Below are positions 1 through 12,827 of a stretch of 64,000 bases of DNA, in pieces. The position numbers and the translations under genes were made by a program. Every line of letters begins with the position of its first letter. Position 1 is the first letter of the stretch. The notes below the pieces were generated by a model. The model was not told where the DNA came from. It did no database searches and saw only the letters and a program-made list of their open reading frames with translations. The stretch is from positions 6,575,980 through 6,639,979 of the forward strand of contig OZ022244.1 in the NCBI GenBank assembly GCA_963978895.1, in the 5' to 3' direction. The DNA comes from Erpobdella octoculata. Its lineage: Eukaryota > Annelida > Clitellata > Hirudinida > Erpobdellidae.

Positions 1-738
1 TTCAGTATTAACACACGTGGTTAAAGAACTCTAAGCTATTATAAATATAAAAAAAAAATCTGATTTCGCCGTTTTAATTGAGTTTTGATTTGAACTGATT
101 ATAATTAGTTATATTGTCATTTACTGCAGTACAACTGCTTAATTAGGCGCGAATTATAGAACATAACTAACAATAAATTCTTATAATAATACAATATAAT
201 TTAAAATAAACTTGTATTTGAATTATGTTTTATTGAAAACAGCGTCGTAAGTTTTAAAAAAAATTAATAAAGTTTTGTTTTCTTACAATTTAATGCCAGT
301 AGCCAGTTTTTAATTTTCAGAAATAAGTGTTTTTCAGACTACGATAAAATGATAACTGAAAAATACATATTTTTAATCATCAATAAATAACAATATTTTT
401 ATTTTCTATTTATTGGAATCTAAAATTAAATTATAAAACCTTTTTAAAAAATAATTTTTGAAATTACCAACACACTACCAATTTAAAAAAAAAACAAATA
501 TTATAAGTAAACTCAAATGATTTTAGTCAGGTTACGTTGACAATCGTAATAAAAGATTAAATCCTTTTTAGAGCAGTAATACATATATCGTAAATTTATC
601 ATTTTAATTATACTTGATCTGATTATTTCTGTATCAAAGATTATAACTTTTTGTCATTTTAAGGCTATAATCATTAGTCAATTCAATTAAAGAAAATTGT
701 TTCATATTGTTCAATTTTATAAAACAAAGTTTTAAGTG
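1..738. other. AT-rich non-coding stretch
   Basis: Very AT-rich sequence with many homopolymer A and T runs. I see no open frame with coding character, no splice-phased exons and no recognisable repeat. Confidence 0.6.
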
Positions 739-912
739 TCTCCCCTAACAATTTTAGATGGTACGTGATTTGCCATCATAGTCGTAACGGGTAACGGAAA
801 AACAGGATTTCATTCCGTAGAGGAAGCATGAGATACGGCTACCACATCCAAGGAAGGTAGCTGAGGCAAATTACCAATTTCTAATTCAGGGAGGTAGTAC
901 GAAGAAATTTAA
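739..912 (+). pseudogene. Diverged 18S rRNA gene fragment
   Basis: About 170 bases follow the universally conserved 5' part of small-subunit rRNA in the correct order: a CCC-TA-CAA...GATGGTACGTGAT block, then GTAACGGGTAACGG, then CCGTAGAGGAAGCATGAGA, then ACGGCTACCACATCCAAGG, then GGGAGGTAGTACGA. Each block carries several substitutions relative to the conserved rRNA text, and similarity stops abruptly on both sides into AT-rich DNA. This indicates an isolated decayed copy of part of 18S, not an rDNA unit. A rRNA-derived retroposon or a fragment carried during repair would both fit. Confidence 0.85.
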
Positions 913-3480
913 CTATTTGAAGAAATAAACAAAACACCACCAATTCAAAACAACAAAACGCATAAGTAATTTCAATACCGTCGACTGTGCGCTTGTGGTT
1001 TTAGACCAACGTCATTTGTCATTTGACATCATTATTTTCAATCTGTCTTATAAACCGTTGCTGTGCTAAGCAGCATCACTGTATTATCTCTATGAAATAA
1101 ATACCATAAGCCATGCATGTATCTATGTTCGTATTCCATTTATAAATTTTTTGAAGTTTCTGCCAGAATCAACATTTAGATATTTTTATTAGTTTTATTG
1201 TATAAACTTAGATAAAACTATTTTAAAAATTATTGAGTTTCTTCCAGAAACAATATTTGATTTTTATAGATACTTTTGTTAGATTCGTTGTATGAATTTA
1301 AATAAAATTGTTTTTAGCGTCAAAGTATTCTAATGATACAAAAATTGAATTGTATAAAATATTTGTTTCAAATTAAAAAAAATATTTTTTCAAACTTTTA
1401 TTATATGCATCCCCTAAACTAGAACGGCACCCCACTTGGGAGCTGCACCCCAAAGGTTGAGAAACCTTGTTTTAGGTAAAATTTGATCGCTGCAATTATC
1501 CTTTCATTGCTGCGATAGCTATTGCCATTTTTACTTCCATGCTTTCTTTTAAATTTTAACTGTGCCAAACTGTGTATTAAATACTATAAAAATACTAAAA
1601 TTTTGTAATTTTCTTTATTTATTTATTGAAAAAATATTATGTTTTTCTATTCTTTCGTTTTTGATGGGTGAAATTTTGTAAGCATTTGAGTTTTTAGATT
1701 GAATGTATTTTTACTTTTTCACTTTTCAGTTTTTTTGGTAGGTGACAAACTTTAGCTCCTTAAATTTAAGTTATTATAATTTTTTTTATAATTGTTTGCT
1801 TTTTTTTGCTAAGTGGCAATATATGATTTATTGGGTACACCCTCGTATTGAATTTTCAAACAGAAGAAATATCAAACAGACAGCAAAATGAACTATTAAT
1901 TATTTTTATTTTAAAAAAGTCAGAAAATTTTAAATCTATAATAGAATACATTGTCATAGAAAGCAAGACATTGTTTTAATTTTCAGCTCAATTGAATGAC
2001 AGAAAGTTAGTTAATTTCCACTTTCAATGTTTCCAAACATTCAAGCAAGCCAGCAAGATCGGCGGTGAAGTTAATATATTAGATTAAATAAAAATTTAAA
2101 TAATCAATCTTAAAACACCTGGTATGAAAAACTATGAACTATTAAGAAAAATTAAAATAGAAATAAATGTATGAAAAATAAAACTCTGAGTAGTTATATA
2201 TTTTTATTTCTTGTCATATTTATGCGGTTACGATTATAAATATAATATAATTTTATATAATTTGATTTACTTTGTATTACTGCGATTATAGGACAACTGG
2301 GCTTATAAAACGCATTAGATTTTAACTAATTACAGAAAGTTTGATCTATGGGATGAGTTTCGTTACAAGATTGGATTGAATTGTCATTACTTATCAATAC
2401 CAAAAATACAGTGTTTTTTAGTTTATTAGAAAATAGAATTAACATGTAAACAAATTAAGATAAAGATATAAATATAATTTTTAGTTAAACATTTCAACCT
2501 AAACAAAACACATTTTTCTAAACCTTAAAATGCAAAACTAAATTATTTCGTTCAGCAGAAATCATGATTTTGAAACTTCTTCCACTTTTTATAAAAAGTT
2601 TGAATTGTTATAAAAAATTGAATTTGAGATCATGGGGTTCAAACTTTAAATAGGCTACAGAAGCGCGTTAGATTTTAACTAATTACTGTGGTTGTCACAG
2701 AAAGTGTGTTCTATGAGATGCGTTTTGTTACAGGATTGGGTTGAATTATTATCACTTATAAGAAACAAATGATACAGTTTCTTTATAATTTATAACAAAA
2801 TAAAATCAACATGTATAATGTTTAAAAAAAGATTAATATAACTTTTAATTAAATTCTGTTCTTTGAAATTGCTGTTTTGTGGAGATGTCATGATAAGGAA
2901 ATATATGGCTGCGATCAGTAGAGTGTTTGTAAATATTTTTCATGCTATAAATTATAGTCTATGCCTTTTCCTGGATGATTAAAATTTAATTTAAATATTT
3001 AAAAACATCCTTATAAGACAGTTATAAATCGTTTTGTAAAAATATTATTATGGTCTATGCCTTTTCCTGGAAAAAAATCTGATGATTAAAATTTAATTTA
3101 AATATTTAAAAATATCCTTATAAAACCGTTATAAATCGTTTTGTAAAAATATTACCTCGTTAAATGGTAAAGAAAAGACTTTCAAATGAAGTTGCTTTGA
3201 CGATGAAAGAATTCGATGCTCAAATTGTGTTTCAGTAAATGACGTAAAATTTTCTTTACAGCTCATTAATAAATATTTAGTGATGAAGTGAATTGCCCCG
3301 ATTTTTAAAAAGTGTTAATAAATCTTTAGTGATGAAGTGAATTGCTGTCTGTTTTTTAATTGAAAAACAAACATTTCAACAAACGACAAAATTTGACCTA
3401 AAAATTCTGCAAACATTATTGTTGGTATAAAACAAAGTAAAAATTAATAAAAAATAAAGTAAAATGTAAACTTTGAGAAA
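913..3480. other. AT-rich non-coding region with local duplications
   Basis: No gene is seen. Three local duplications are visible. A segment at about 2300-2480 recurs at 2655-2850, sharing TTAGATTTTAACTAATTAC and the following 150 bases in diverged form. A unit of about 100 bp beginning TCTATGCCTTTTCCTGG recurs at 2955 and 3054. A short unit ending TTTAGTGATGAAGTGAATTGC is doubled at 3270-3345. At 1405-1475 the reverse strand reads GGTTTCTCAACCTTTGGGG, which resembles the decayed end of a Charlie-like hAT element. Confidence 0.6.
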
Positions 3481-3589
3481 ATGTTTTAACAACGCAGGAC
3501 ACCTTTTGTTAGCGGGCGGCAGGAAGTTAAAAATAATTCTTTCAAAACAAAAATGAGTAGCTTTTGGTCCATTGACAAATTAGTATCGG

Positions 3590-3775
3590 GCTCACCCGCT
3601 CCGCTCCGCTCATTTTGGGACGGATTTCAAAATTTTTTCTCTAAGATTGATTTCCCTTGACTCTCAAGGTTGTGTGAAAATTTCATTACGATCGGATGAA
3701 TGGTGTAGCAATGCATAAAGGACATACATACATACATATATACATACAAACATTCATTTATATATATAGATATAT
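3590..3775 (-). mobile_element. Helitron-like fragment, 5' half (family B)
   Basis: Contains CGCTCCGCTCCGCTCATTTT, then CTCAAGGTTGTGTGAAAATT and GATCGGATGAATGGTGTAGC, and ends in ACATACATACATATATA. Related pieces occur at 24020-24180 (opposite strand), 25060-25140 and 50030-50060. Read on the minus strand the edge begins TCTATATATATAAATGAATG, which fits the TC start of a Helitron. No coding sequence remains. Confidence 0.5.
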
Positions 3776-4710
3776 AGATTTAATTATAACAGAAGAATTT
3801 CGAACAATTAACTAGGTAATTGAACGTTCCAGTTCCCCAAGTGAACTTGGTATATGGTGCTAATAAATTTGTAGTAATCCTGTTCTCGATATTTGCATTT
3901 CATCCTGCGGGACATGAAATCTCACCGTTGCCGTAGAATAACCCACTTATGTAGGCAAACATCACCATACATCTGAACAATGTCGAGTGTAGTTAATTAA
4001 ATTTAAAAATTATAACATTTCAGCTCTGTTAGTTTGTACATACTGCTATAAAGATGCACTGCTGTAAAATAATATAATAGTATAAACAAAATATATTTTA
4101 CGCATAATATAGTAGGTTGCCAAATTATTATGGGCTGTGTAATATTTTCGTTTTCTATGTTTTAAAAAGTAAGTGTTTGTTATTAAGATTTTGTGCAAAA
4201 ACTCATTATTATTTTTTTCAAGTCAGGACAGTGTTGCCATTTTTGGATTAATGTTTCAATAAGTGGACGCTTAGTTGTGATATTATTTTTGACGGGTTAA
4301 ATTGCTAGCTGAAAGGGAGGTCGATATGCCGGCCATGTCTATTTTTAATTTACTAAGTTGAAACGATTTTTTTTTCATTTACTAAATGTTTGGATTAACG
4401 CAAGACACCTTTTATTAACTCGCAGCTGAAACTTAAATGTCTTTCTTTAAAGAAGTTTTCAAGCGGTCGAAAATATTTACTCAGAATGAGTTGTGATGCA
4501 TAAAATGCATATGTAATATTGTGGGTCTGTTTACACAGCTGGAATTGCGTTCATGTGGTAATTGTTCTTTTATTTCCGAAGGTTTTCAATTGCTATTCTA
4601 AACGTTTACTCCTGTTCAAAAACATCACAATAATATTGTTGACAACGTAAGAGATATGTCTACCTCGGTGTTGTTAGTAGTGCTTACAAGCGTCATTCTC
4701 CTATCCATAT

Positions 4711-4711
4711 A

Positions 4712-4794
<83 letters not shown>

Positions 4795-4802
4795 GGTGGT
4801 GG

Positions 4803-4834
<32 letters not shown>

Positions 4835-4835
4835 A

Positions 4836-4869
<34 letters not shown>

Positions 4870-4890
4870 GATGATGATGATGATGATGAT
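4711..4890. repeat. (ATG/GTG)n trinucleotide microsatellite, 180 bp
   Basis: Sixty trinucleotide units: blocks of ATG interrupted by three blocks of GTG. Read in different frames it gives poly-Met/Val, poly-Asp/Gly-type or poly-His translations. These open frames are a product of the repeat and not evidence for a gene. Confidence 0.95.
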
Positions 4891-7800
4891 AATACCAAAA
4901 AAAGTTGAAGGTGGTTTTGATGATACGCACGGAATTAATAATAATATTTTTAAAAAAATTATTTTTCGTAATGCTTGTACATGATATTATGATAGGATTT
5001 TTTAGTTGCTATTGGAAAACTGTTCTATAAGAAAAAAATCAAGAATGGAAAATTCATTTCGCAAAACATTTAAATTTTCTCAGAGAAATACAAACGTTAA
5101 TCAATCAACCAAACAAAAAGCTCTGTTAAGCGGTATACGTATTTTAATAGCTGAAATGTTTGCTGTTAAACATGATAATTATCTTAAAAACGATGGCTGA
5201 GTCTTGTTTTGCATTTTTAAAAATTTGAAATTCCTTATAATAATTCTATTGAATGCTGAAGTAATCCATCATCATGGATCATAGTTTGATTTTTTTAACT
5301 TTTTGTGATTCTTTATTCAGGCCTGAGATTGGCTCACAAATGTTTACCGAGAAATCTAGAAATCGAACATTGTCAAGCGAATTAGACAAAAATTAATGCA
5401 AGTAATCAATTTGATTTTAAAACTGAAAGTGGCTTTTTCCATTTCTTTATTCTGTTTATTTATTACATGTGTTCCAATAGGAGTGTATAATGGAAAAAAC
5501 AACAGTTTAATGGGCTTAGATTGTTACTTTATTTTCTGGAAAAAAAACTTTGAATAGAAGTTTAAAAGCTAAAAACTCGTAGGCGTAACAATCACCAATA
5601 GGCTGTCGTCGTCCAACCGTGTCCATGACTTCATCGCCAACTGCTTACAGACTCTCTACCCATTAAGAATATTGCGCGCATAAATGATTTAGTTTTTCAA
5701 AGCATTTTTTGGTCTGTCGTCTTTTACTAAGATAAGTTAGTTATTGCAATTTAAAAAATTAAGATTTTACAACTGATCGTTGCGTTGCAAGGGAACAGAG
5801 AGGGCATCTGCCCCGGGCGCCTGTGGCTAGAAAGCGCGAATGGGAGCGAAGTATCAGTCGAGGCATTAATGTGAAAAGTTTTTTAATTTTCGTAAATAAA
5901 CATTTGCATTTTTCGAATGTGCATTTTATTTAAAAAAAAACAAGACATGTCCATAAATGACGAAACAGTAATAATATTTTTAAACATTATGAAAATAAAA
6001 TTAAACATTTATTTAAATAAGCGCCATCTAAACTTCAACAAAAAACACCTTCTGTTAACGGGTGGCTAGAAGTTAAATATAATTATCTCAAAGCGGACAC
6101 GAGCGGTAATTTAATTTCTTTGAAGTTTAGTCAATCAAAGACATCTCTGAGTAGGAACACAAATAATGATTAAGTTTGACGGTTTCCATCGGTGTGTAAC
6201 AAACTTAGATATACTTAAAGTAATAATATTTTTAGATGTGTTTCACCAATAAAAAACACTAATATAAGAAATAGCAAATAAAAAATAATAATTTAATTAA
6301 ATTCATAAAATGTGAACATAATTGCGAATTATTTGTCTTAAAAAAACTCATTAAAATGATTTGTAAGAAAAATTAATCTAATCAAAAAATAAAACTATAA
6401 AAAGAAAAATTTTATATGAACACCACAAAAAGTGTTTCTATTGAGCAAAACACCTTTTTTCGATGGGTTGTTAGAACATAAATATTTTAATTTTAAAACG
6501 CAGTTATGTGGTCATTTTTGACTGTTTTCTCTATTACCTGGACTGGTAGCCACGTCGACAAATTAGGATAAATAAATTAATTACTCATTTCTTGAAAGAT
6601 CTTTTAATGAAAAATAATTAAATTGAATACCCAAGATCAAACTCCGTTTACCATCTGGAGCTGTTGTTTGGAAGCACAAACTCATGCACATTCGCAGAGT
6701 TAGTGAGTTCATTTGAAATGAATTTCAGCTGGTTGAAACAGTTTTTTCCGTTATTTAAATGTGTGCAGGAATGCAGGACACTTCTTGTTAACTTACAGCA
6801 TGAAGTTAAATATTTTTATTTCAAAGCATCCTCAAGCGGTTATTGTTTGAGGAACAAAAACAAGACCTATTGTCATGTCCGGCTAATTGAGCCCGACTGG
6901 CTCGTTTAAAACCCCAAAAAAGATGTAAAACAATTCTTGCACGCATAGAATGGTACCAGGTAAAGGTTCTTCACTTACTATTGCTATTGATCAATTACTA
7001 TTATCGATCTTGAATTCTCAATACTTGAAAAAAACATTTTGCTTCAATAAGCATTCAGTTACATTGGTACAAGTCTCACATTGTCCAAAACCAATAAAAT
7101 ATTTGTTATTTAATTCAACTGAATAACACTTTATTGAAATAGCCCTGAAACGGGTGAAAAACTTTGTTTGACCAAATCTTTAACTTTGTGAAAAAAATTT
7201 CCATCAAGTTATGTTAAAACAAGTAAATTAAAAACAAATTTTTAAAACCAATGCTCTTATATGTAATTAAAACACAAATTTTGCAATCAATTTTTTCTTA
7301 TATTACTTTTTTATTTTATATTAAAGTCGAAATATCTTAATTATATCTAAATATCGAAATTAATTAAAATTAACTAATAATTGAATATTGCATTGTCTTC
7401 TATTTTGAGCATGTATGCAAAATTTGAAAAAAATCTATCATCAGGAAGTGACTCAAAAATTGATTGCAAGATTTGAAACAGACAGAGAAACAGACAGACA
7501 GAGAAACAGAGACGACGAGTTAATAAAAGCATTGGTAAAAAAAAACATTTTACCGTGTTAGGTTTTACAATTTATTAACAAAAGATGGAAAACTAATTAA
7601 ATTCATGGTAAATTAACCTTACTAAACAAGTAACCAAACATGATTGCGCATATTCTAGAAATGTAATGATCTTTGATATTACTGAGACGATTTGTTAACA
7701 AAATTGGTGTTTTAAAAAATGTAAGTAGAAATATAATGAAAAAACATGACAAATTAATTCCACATAAATGTTTTATTATTTAAAATACCTCTCGTTATCG

Positions 7801-8559
7801 TGTCGCTGGAATTTAAATATTTGCAATTCTTGAAACTGCTAAGCGGTTGACAAAGCTTTGATTTCAGTTATTACAAACTCGTTCGACTGAAATTGTTGAA
7901 ACTTAACAAACTTGTAAGGTTGCAGTAAGATTAAAAAAAATCTCAAAATAATTGCGATGCATACGATTTCATAAATTTGGGTTTGCTTTCGATTAAATTG
8001 AATTAAAACGTGTAATAATTTTTTTTTGATTCATATACTGAAATAGAAAAAAGTAACTAAAAATGAAAAAAGAAAGGCAAACAAAAAATAAAAGGTTCAA
8101 ACCAGATATTAAGTTCATCATTATTAAAACGTATATCAATTTTGAATAAAGAAGCCAGTAATAAACATCCATAATCTGTTAAATAAAGTAATTTAAAAAC
8201 TAAAATGTATTTTTTGCTAGTACATTTAGTTATTTGTTAATGGAATTATTTAATGAAGTCTAAACATAGTTACATAAAAAAGTCAAAAACGTAAACACTG
8301 TGCATAGAGTAACTTAATTTATAATTAATTAATTTTGTCTTGCTGATCTCCATGTTTAAATCAGCATGTCTTTTATTAAGTGCAAGTTCACATTTTTTTA
8401 TTTGGTCTATCTTATGTTTGAGTTTAAAAACAGTTATTATTTAGTTACTTCATAAAACAAAGCAAATGTAATTTCATTAATAATTGACTGAAGATCTAAT
8501 AGTTAGATTATAATTATTATCATTTTATTAGAATAATAAAGATATAACATAACTTGAGA

Positions 8560-8803
8560 GGGAAGCTCGAGAAAAACAAGAAAAACTTGAAAAAGAAAAA
8601 AAAAGAAATGAAAAAAAAGAAACTGAAAAATAAATTTCTTCAGTTAATTGCAATGATGCATCTCCGTCAAAGTAAGACCAGAACTCTACAAACGAATTGA
8701 GCAATTTGTTTACGATCCAGATCAAGGACTTACATTCACTGATTGGATTGGGCGATTTGAAGAAGTTGTTCAGTCAGTCGGAGGCGCATCCATGAGCGAT
8801 CAG
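8560..8803 (+). pseudogene. Retrotransposon gag-like fragment
   Basis: From about 8676 one frame reads RPELYKRIEQFVYDPDQG followed by LTFTDWIGRFEEVV. This resembles the start of the conserved gag domain in K02A2.6-like Gypsy polyproteins, where a YDPD...F..W..RFE pattern is usual. A lysine/glutamate-rich segment precedes it in another frame, as in the gag N-terminus, but the frames do not join and a stop lies between them. No LTR or pol sequence is seen nearby. The frame ends at a GTAAGT at 8804, so exon capture is conceivable, but a decayed retroelement scrap is the simpler reading. Confidence 0.5.
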
Positions 8804-8999
8804 TAAGTCAATAATCCAGTTACTCACTCAATCAGTCCGTCAATATTTCTTTAAGATTTTTCTTACGCTTTGATCCAGACTTGGGACTAGTTCACTCTTA
8901 ATGAGGTGCGTTAATAAACAAATAAGATTGTTTGTGTTTGAATCAGTTATTTAAATGTTTTGAATCAATTATTTAAATGTTTTGAATCAGTTATTTAAA

Positions 9000-10180
9000 T
9001 GTTTTTCCATTAATCAGTCAGTAGTCTGGTAAGTAATCTTTCAATCAGTCTGCCAAAGAGCTTGTAACTCAATCGGTCAGTCAGATATTTATTCTATGAA
9101 ACTAAATTACATATCCAACCACAAACGAAGTTTAACTTGATTGAAAAATTTATTGCATCGTTGAACTGATCATGATCATTCACGGTTTTTCTAATTCTAC
9201 TATTCGAATCACCTTTGCATAAACAAATATTTTGTTTAACCTCTCAGCAGGGCAGTTAATCTTGCCTTTGAAAAAAAGGTTTTTTACATAACACTTTGAA
9301 AACTTTTTTCGCAAGTCACAACTGTTGAATAGGCTAAAAATTAATTAAAGTTGTATATGTAGAACGTCAAAAGTAATTAATCACGTTAAAGTTAATAGAA
9401 AAGATTTATAAACACAGCACGTTTCATTGGCAAGCATTTTACATTTGTTCAAAATCAGATTCAAGTTAATCTCTCATGTTTTGTATGTCGTATTCTTATT
9501 AATTAATTAAATAATTAAAGATCTGCAATTGTTGTATAAACTGGAAAAGTAATTCTAGTAATTTTATGTAAAACTACAAATTAAATTAAATGGCCTTTGC
9601 ATTATTTAACTGTTAGTAGTGCACTTTATTGTCTCTTCCGTCACAATTCAAAGCAGTGTAACTAATTAAAGAATCAAGTGTCAGTCACATCAGCCGTCAG
9701 GTTAATCTAGTCGGAAACAGGTAGAAAGCAAGATAAAATGTCATGTTGTTGCCTCGGCCTGAAATAATCTACCAGCTGACCTGACTGTCTTGTTGTTAAT
9801 TCTCAAATGTTTTACAAAGACTCATTAACTGAATGCCTGTTAATCACATTCAATAGTTTGTTGATTTAAGTAAATTATTTCAGCTTTATCTTTAGTGGAT
9901 TAACGTTTTCCTGTTTCTCATTTGAGTTTTAAATTACTGTTTTCGATTAATTTTGAAAGTGTCTGGATACATAAAATGTCCTGCTTACTAAGTATTTAAA
10001 AACAGTTGTTCTTAGGAATAAAGAAGCACAAATTTGAATAAACACCTGCTGTATCAAATTTAGCTGGTTTTTTAAGAAAGCAAATCAATATGTTTACAGG
10101 TTGCGTTGTTCATCAATCTATCAACAGACGCTGTAAAATGTTCCAAATATAAATTATAAACCAAAGCGTTGCTGTTGTTT
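9000..10180. other. Intergenic region upstream of the Ly6 gene
   Basis: No coding signal. The stretch 9640-9800 has fewer homopolymers than its surroundings and may be unique regulatory sequence, but no specific factor site can be claimed. Confidence 0.4.
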
Positions 10181-10187
10181 TTGGTTG

Positions 10188-10197
10188 TATATAAAAA
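10188..10197 (+). promoter_or_regulatory. TATA-like box of the Ly6 gene
   Basis: TATATAAAAA lies 138 bases upstream of the start codon at 10326. A start site about 30 bases downstream would leave a 5' leader of roughly 110 bases. No intron is needed between the two. Confidence 0.4.
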
Positions 10198-10325
10198 ACT
10201 CAGTGATTAAAGTTTCTGAAAAATAAGCAGTAATTTTGTTACTGAAGTAGAAAAATTTGAAAGAGCAACTTGTTGAAGTGCAACAAAATCAAACCTGCTC
10301 ATAGCTCTTTGTATATGACAACAAA

Positions 10326-11587
10326 ATGAAAAAATATACAGTATTAGTCCTTCTCCTGCTTACTTTGCTGGTATTATCAGTGAACATATCTAGAGCAGTA
10401 AAATGTTACGATTGTAATACTTTATTTCAAAGATCGTGTACCATTCCAATGAATGCCAGCAGACCAGATAATCCAACATGTACTGGGGATGTTTGCGCCA
10501 AAGTCTTTATGGGTGAACCTGTTGGTTAGTAAAAATGTCTACATTATCAGTTGAGATTTGATTTTGATAGACTGGAGTTTTTTTGTTCTAAAATATTATT
10601 GATAATATCACTATATTTATTCGATCAAGTGTTTATGAAAGTTGAATAAACCTGATAAGCAATATTTGTGAGCAAATATAAATATGTTTATACGTACGTA
10701 CATTACATTAATGATATAGCTATGATCAAAAATGTAATTAACGATAGGTAAGAGGAGTTAGTTGATCGCACTGGCCAAATTTCTTAAAAAAGTTACTGTT
10801 TTTAGTAAATGCTTTTTAAAAAGTAGTAAAACAGTTTAATAGAAGTTTAAGCTATATTTGTTTAATTGCGCTAGTTTTTCACTTCTTTATATTAACTTGA
10901 CTGTGTTGATTTTACTTGAGGCTGCGGACTTAAAATTTTCAGATTGATTGAACAAAATGAAAAATATTTATAGAATAAAATAAATAAATTTTAAAAATCA
11001 TTGATTTGAATGATGAATCTAACATAAATTTATCATATTTACACATAAAAATGCATATTTGAAAAATATTAATTTGAAAGATATTAGGAATGTTATTCTC
11101 AACCCTTTTGACTTGGCAAGGCGATGCAGGTGGCATGATGAGAAAATTTAAAAAATTCACTTCTGAAAATTATGAAGAGGTCCTAAACTTGTGTGATAAA
11201 AAATCAGATTATACATTTTAAAAACTAATTTGCCTATCATTAAGTCTTTGGTATTAATTTAACCTTTTTGTTTGATTGATCACAAACCCATTTCCTGTCA
11301 TCCAGTCAAACTGAAACTTGGTCCATGGACTCGTTAGGACCAAAAAATTTTTTTTTTAAAAATCACGCTAAAAATTGAAAAGAAATTGAAAAAAAGATAA
11401 ATTTTTTAAGAAACGATTTTTTCACGGTTCACATGTTGTAATTTGCTTTTTGAGAATTTCACTCGTACAAACAATATTGTATATTTTTATTTATTTAGGA
11501 TTAATTTACGTTAGAACCTGTACTGAAAGGTCATCTTGCCATGATCTAGGTACTAGATGCTGTGAGACAGATCTCTGCAATGATTGA
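10326..11587 (+). CDS. Secreted Ly6/uPAR (three-finger) domain protein, two exons
   Basis: Exons are 10326-10524 and 11499-11587, with an intron bounded by GTTAGT and TTATTTAG. The split glycine codon (G|GA) joins in phase and gives a 95-residue protein. Residues 1-24 form a strongly hydrophobic signal peptide (LVLLLLTLLVLSV core) with cleavage likely after SRA. The mature chain starts KCYDC and has ten cysteines, ending in the family hallmark CCETDLCND, the final CN that closes the LU fold. There is no hydrophobic tail after CND, so a GPI anchor is not expected and the protein is probably secreted. Ly6/LU proteins bind receptors or act as extracellular modulators; the partner here cannot be inferred. 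The start context ACAAAATG is favourable. It is the only apparently intact complete host gene in the window. Confidence 0.88.
10525..11498 (+). other. Intron of the Ly6 gene
   Basis: A 974-base AT-rich intron with a GTTAGT donor and a pyrimidine-rich TTATTTATTTAG acceptor. No transposon is recognised in it, unlike the introns of the Hsp70-like gene. Confidence 0.8.
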
Positions 11588-11760
11588 TGATTGTTTTCTA
11601 ACAGCTTTATTACAGCAAGGACCTTGCAGGTTTATCGAACGATGACAGTTATTTATCATTATTTTTCTTAGTCATTATTGAAATAATGTTTTATAAATGC
11701 TGTTGCATAACAATATTGACAACAAAATTTTTCATCGTCATAGTAATTATACATATGCAG

Positions 11761-11766
11761 AATAAA
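11761..11766 (+). terminator. Poly(A) signal AATAAA
   Basis: Canonical AATAAA 174 bases after the Ly6 stop codon, followed by T-rich and GT-containing sequence at 11780-11815 that suits a cleavage region. Confidence 0.6.
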
Positions 11767-12687
11767 AATCTTGAAATATAAGAGATTTGTTTTAATTGTA
11801 TTTAGTTTTTTTGTTGTAGTTGTTGATGAAACATTACACAATTTAGTTTTTATTAGTCATTCTAACATTTATAAAATGTTGGTAATTGTAGAAATGAACA
11901 AAAACATAGCTAATTGAAAAAATTATTCATCAGCAAACAATTTTGAACAACAGAGCAAAAATTGTAAAAATGTTGAAAATATTTTGACGGGTCAGATTGG
12001 AATTTTTAAAATATCAATTCAAATTAAGTTAAAAAATAGGCAAAACATTTTTAGATATACAGTAACATTTCAAAAAATACTTTTCATAATAAAACTGATT
12101 CTATTGTAAGGCTCAGTGGTGTACCCAGAAATTGTTTTCGAGGGGCTACAACATTTTTTTAGAGTGCATCAAAAATTTTCTCAGCTTCTATTATTTTATA
12201 ATCATAAAATTTAGTTTGACAACAAAAGTGTTTTCATACAATTAAATCAAATTCAATTTTAAGTTGAAAAAAAAATTGTAAAAAAGCCGGAAACAACTTA
12301 CATCCTTACAAAAAAAAATATACATACTAGTAAAACATTGTACTAAAATTTAGGTATTAGTACCACTAATCTTCTATTTAAAAAATTTTAAATCATTTAA
12401 ATCCAACTCTTGTTCTATTCTAGTGTTTTTAAATTTATTTAAACATTAGATACATGATTTTTTTGTTACAAAACAAATCAATATTTAAAAAAAAATTCAG
12501 TTTTTTCTAATCAAGAAATGAGTCTTAATATTTGTTTTAATTATCTTAAACTTTGTTTCAATAAGAAACAAGTGTCCGTAACAAACCGTAGACACCCAAC
12601 TGGCAGTCACTGCTGGCTACTAAAAATTGGCTTATTTTGGCTCACTTGATGTTGGCTTAAAAGCAGCCAAACATTGTTGGCTTAAAG

Positions 12688-12827
12688 GAGCCATTTACCT
12701 GACTCAAATGAGCCATTTACTTGACTCAAATGAGCCATTTACCTTACTCAAATGAGCCATTTGCCTGACTAAAATCAGCCATTTACCGACTCAAATGAGC
12801 CGGCCCTGACCGTACATTATTCTGTAA
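12688..12827 (+). repeat. 22-bp minisatellite (GAGCCATTTACCTGACTCAAAT)n near a hAT-like end
   Basis: About six units of 22 bp, starting at 12688 and 12710 and so on, ending in GAGCCGGCCCTG. The reverse complement of that edge begins CAGGGCCGGCTC, the usual start of a hAT terminal repeat. The opposite end was not found with a matching 8-bp duplication, so the element is not delimited. Confidence 0.7.

Larger units (their letters stand above)
3497..7850 (+). repeat. Dispersed ~65-bp motif, six copies in the same orientation
   Basis: A recognisable motif occurs at about 3497, 4403, 6046, 6447, 6777 and 7786, always on the plus strand. Its parts, in order, are GACACCTTTTGTTAAC, a G/C-rich CGGC or CAGC core, GAAGTTAAATAT, a TTTCAAAGC-like block and a terminal CAAGCGGT. 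Copies differ by many substitutions and the spacing is irregular (0.3-1.6 kb). The DNA between copies does not align by eye. It could be the best-preserved part of an old tandemly duplicated unit, or the conserved tail of a dispersed element. Confidence 0.6.

Noticed and set aside
4625..4984. Poly-His, poly-Met/Val open frames
   Set aside because: Both arise from the (ATG/GTG)n microsatellite read in different frames.
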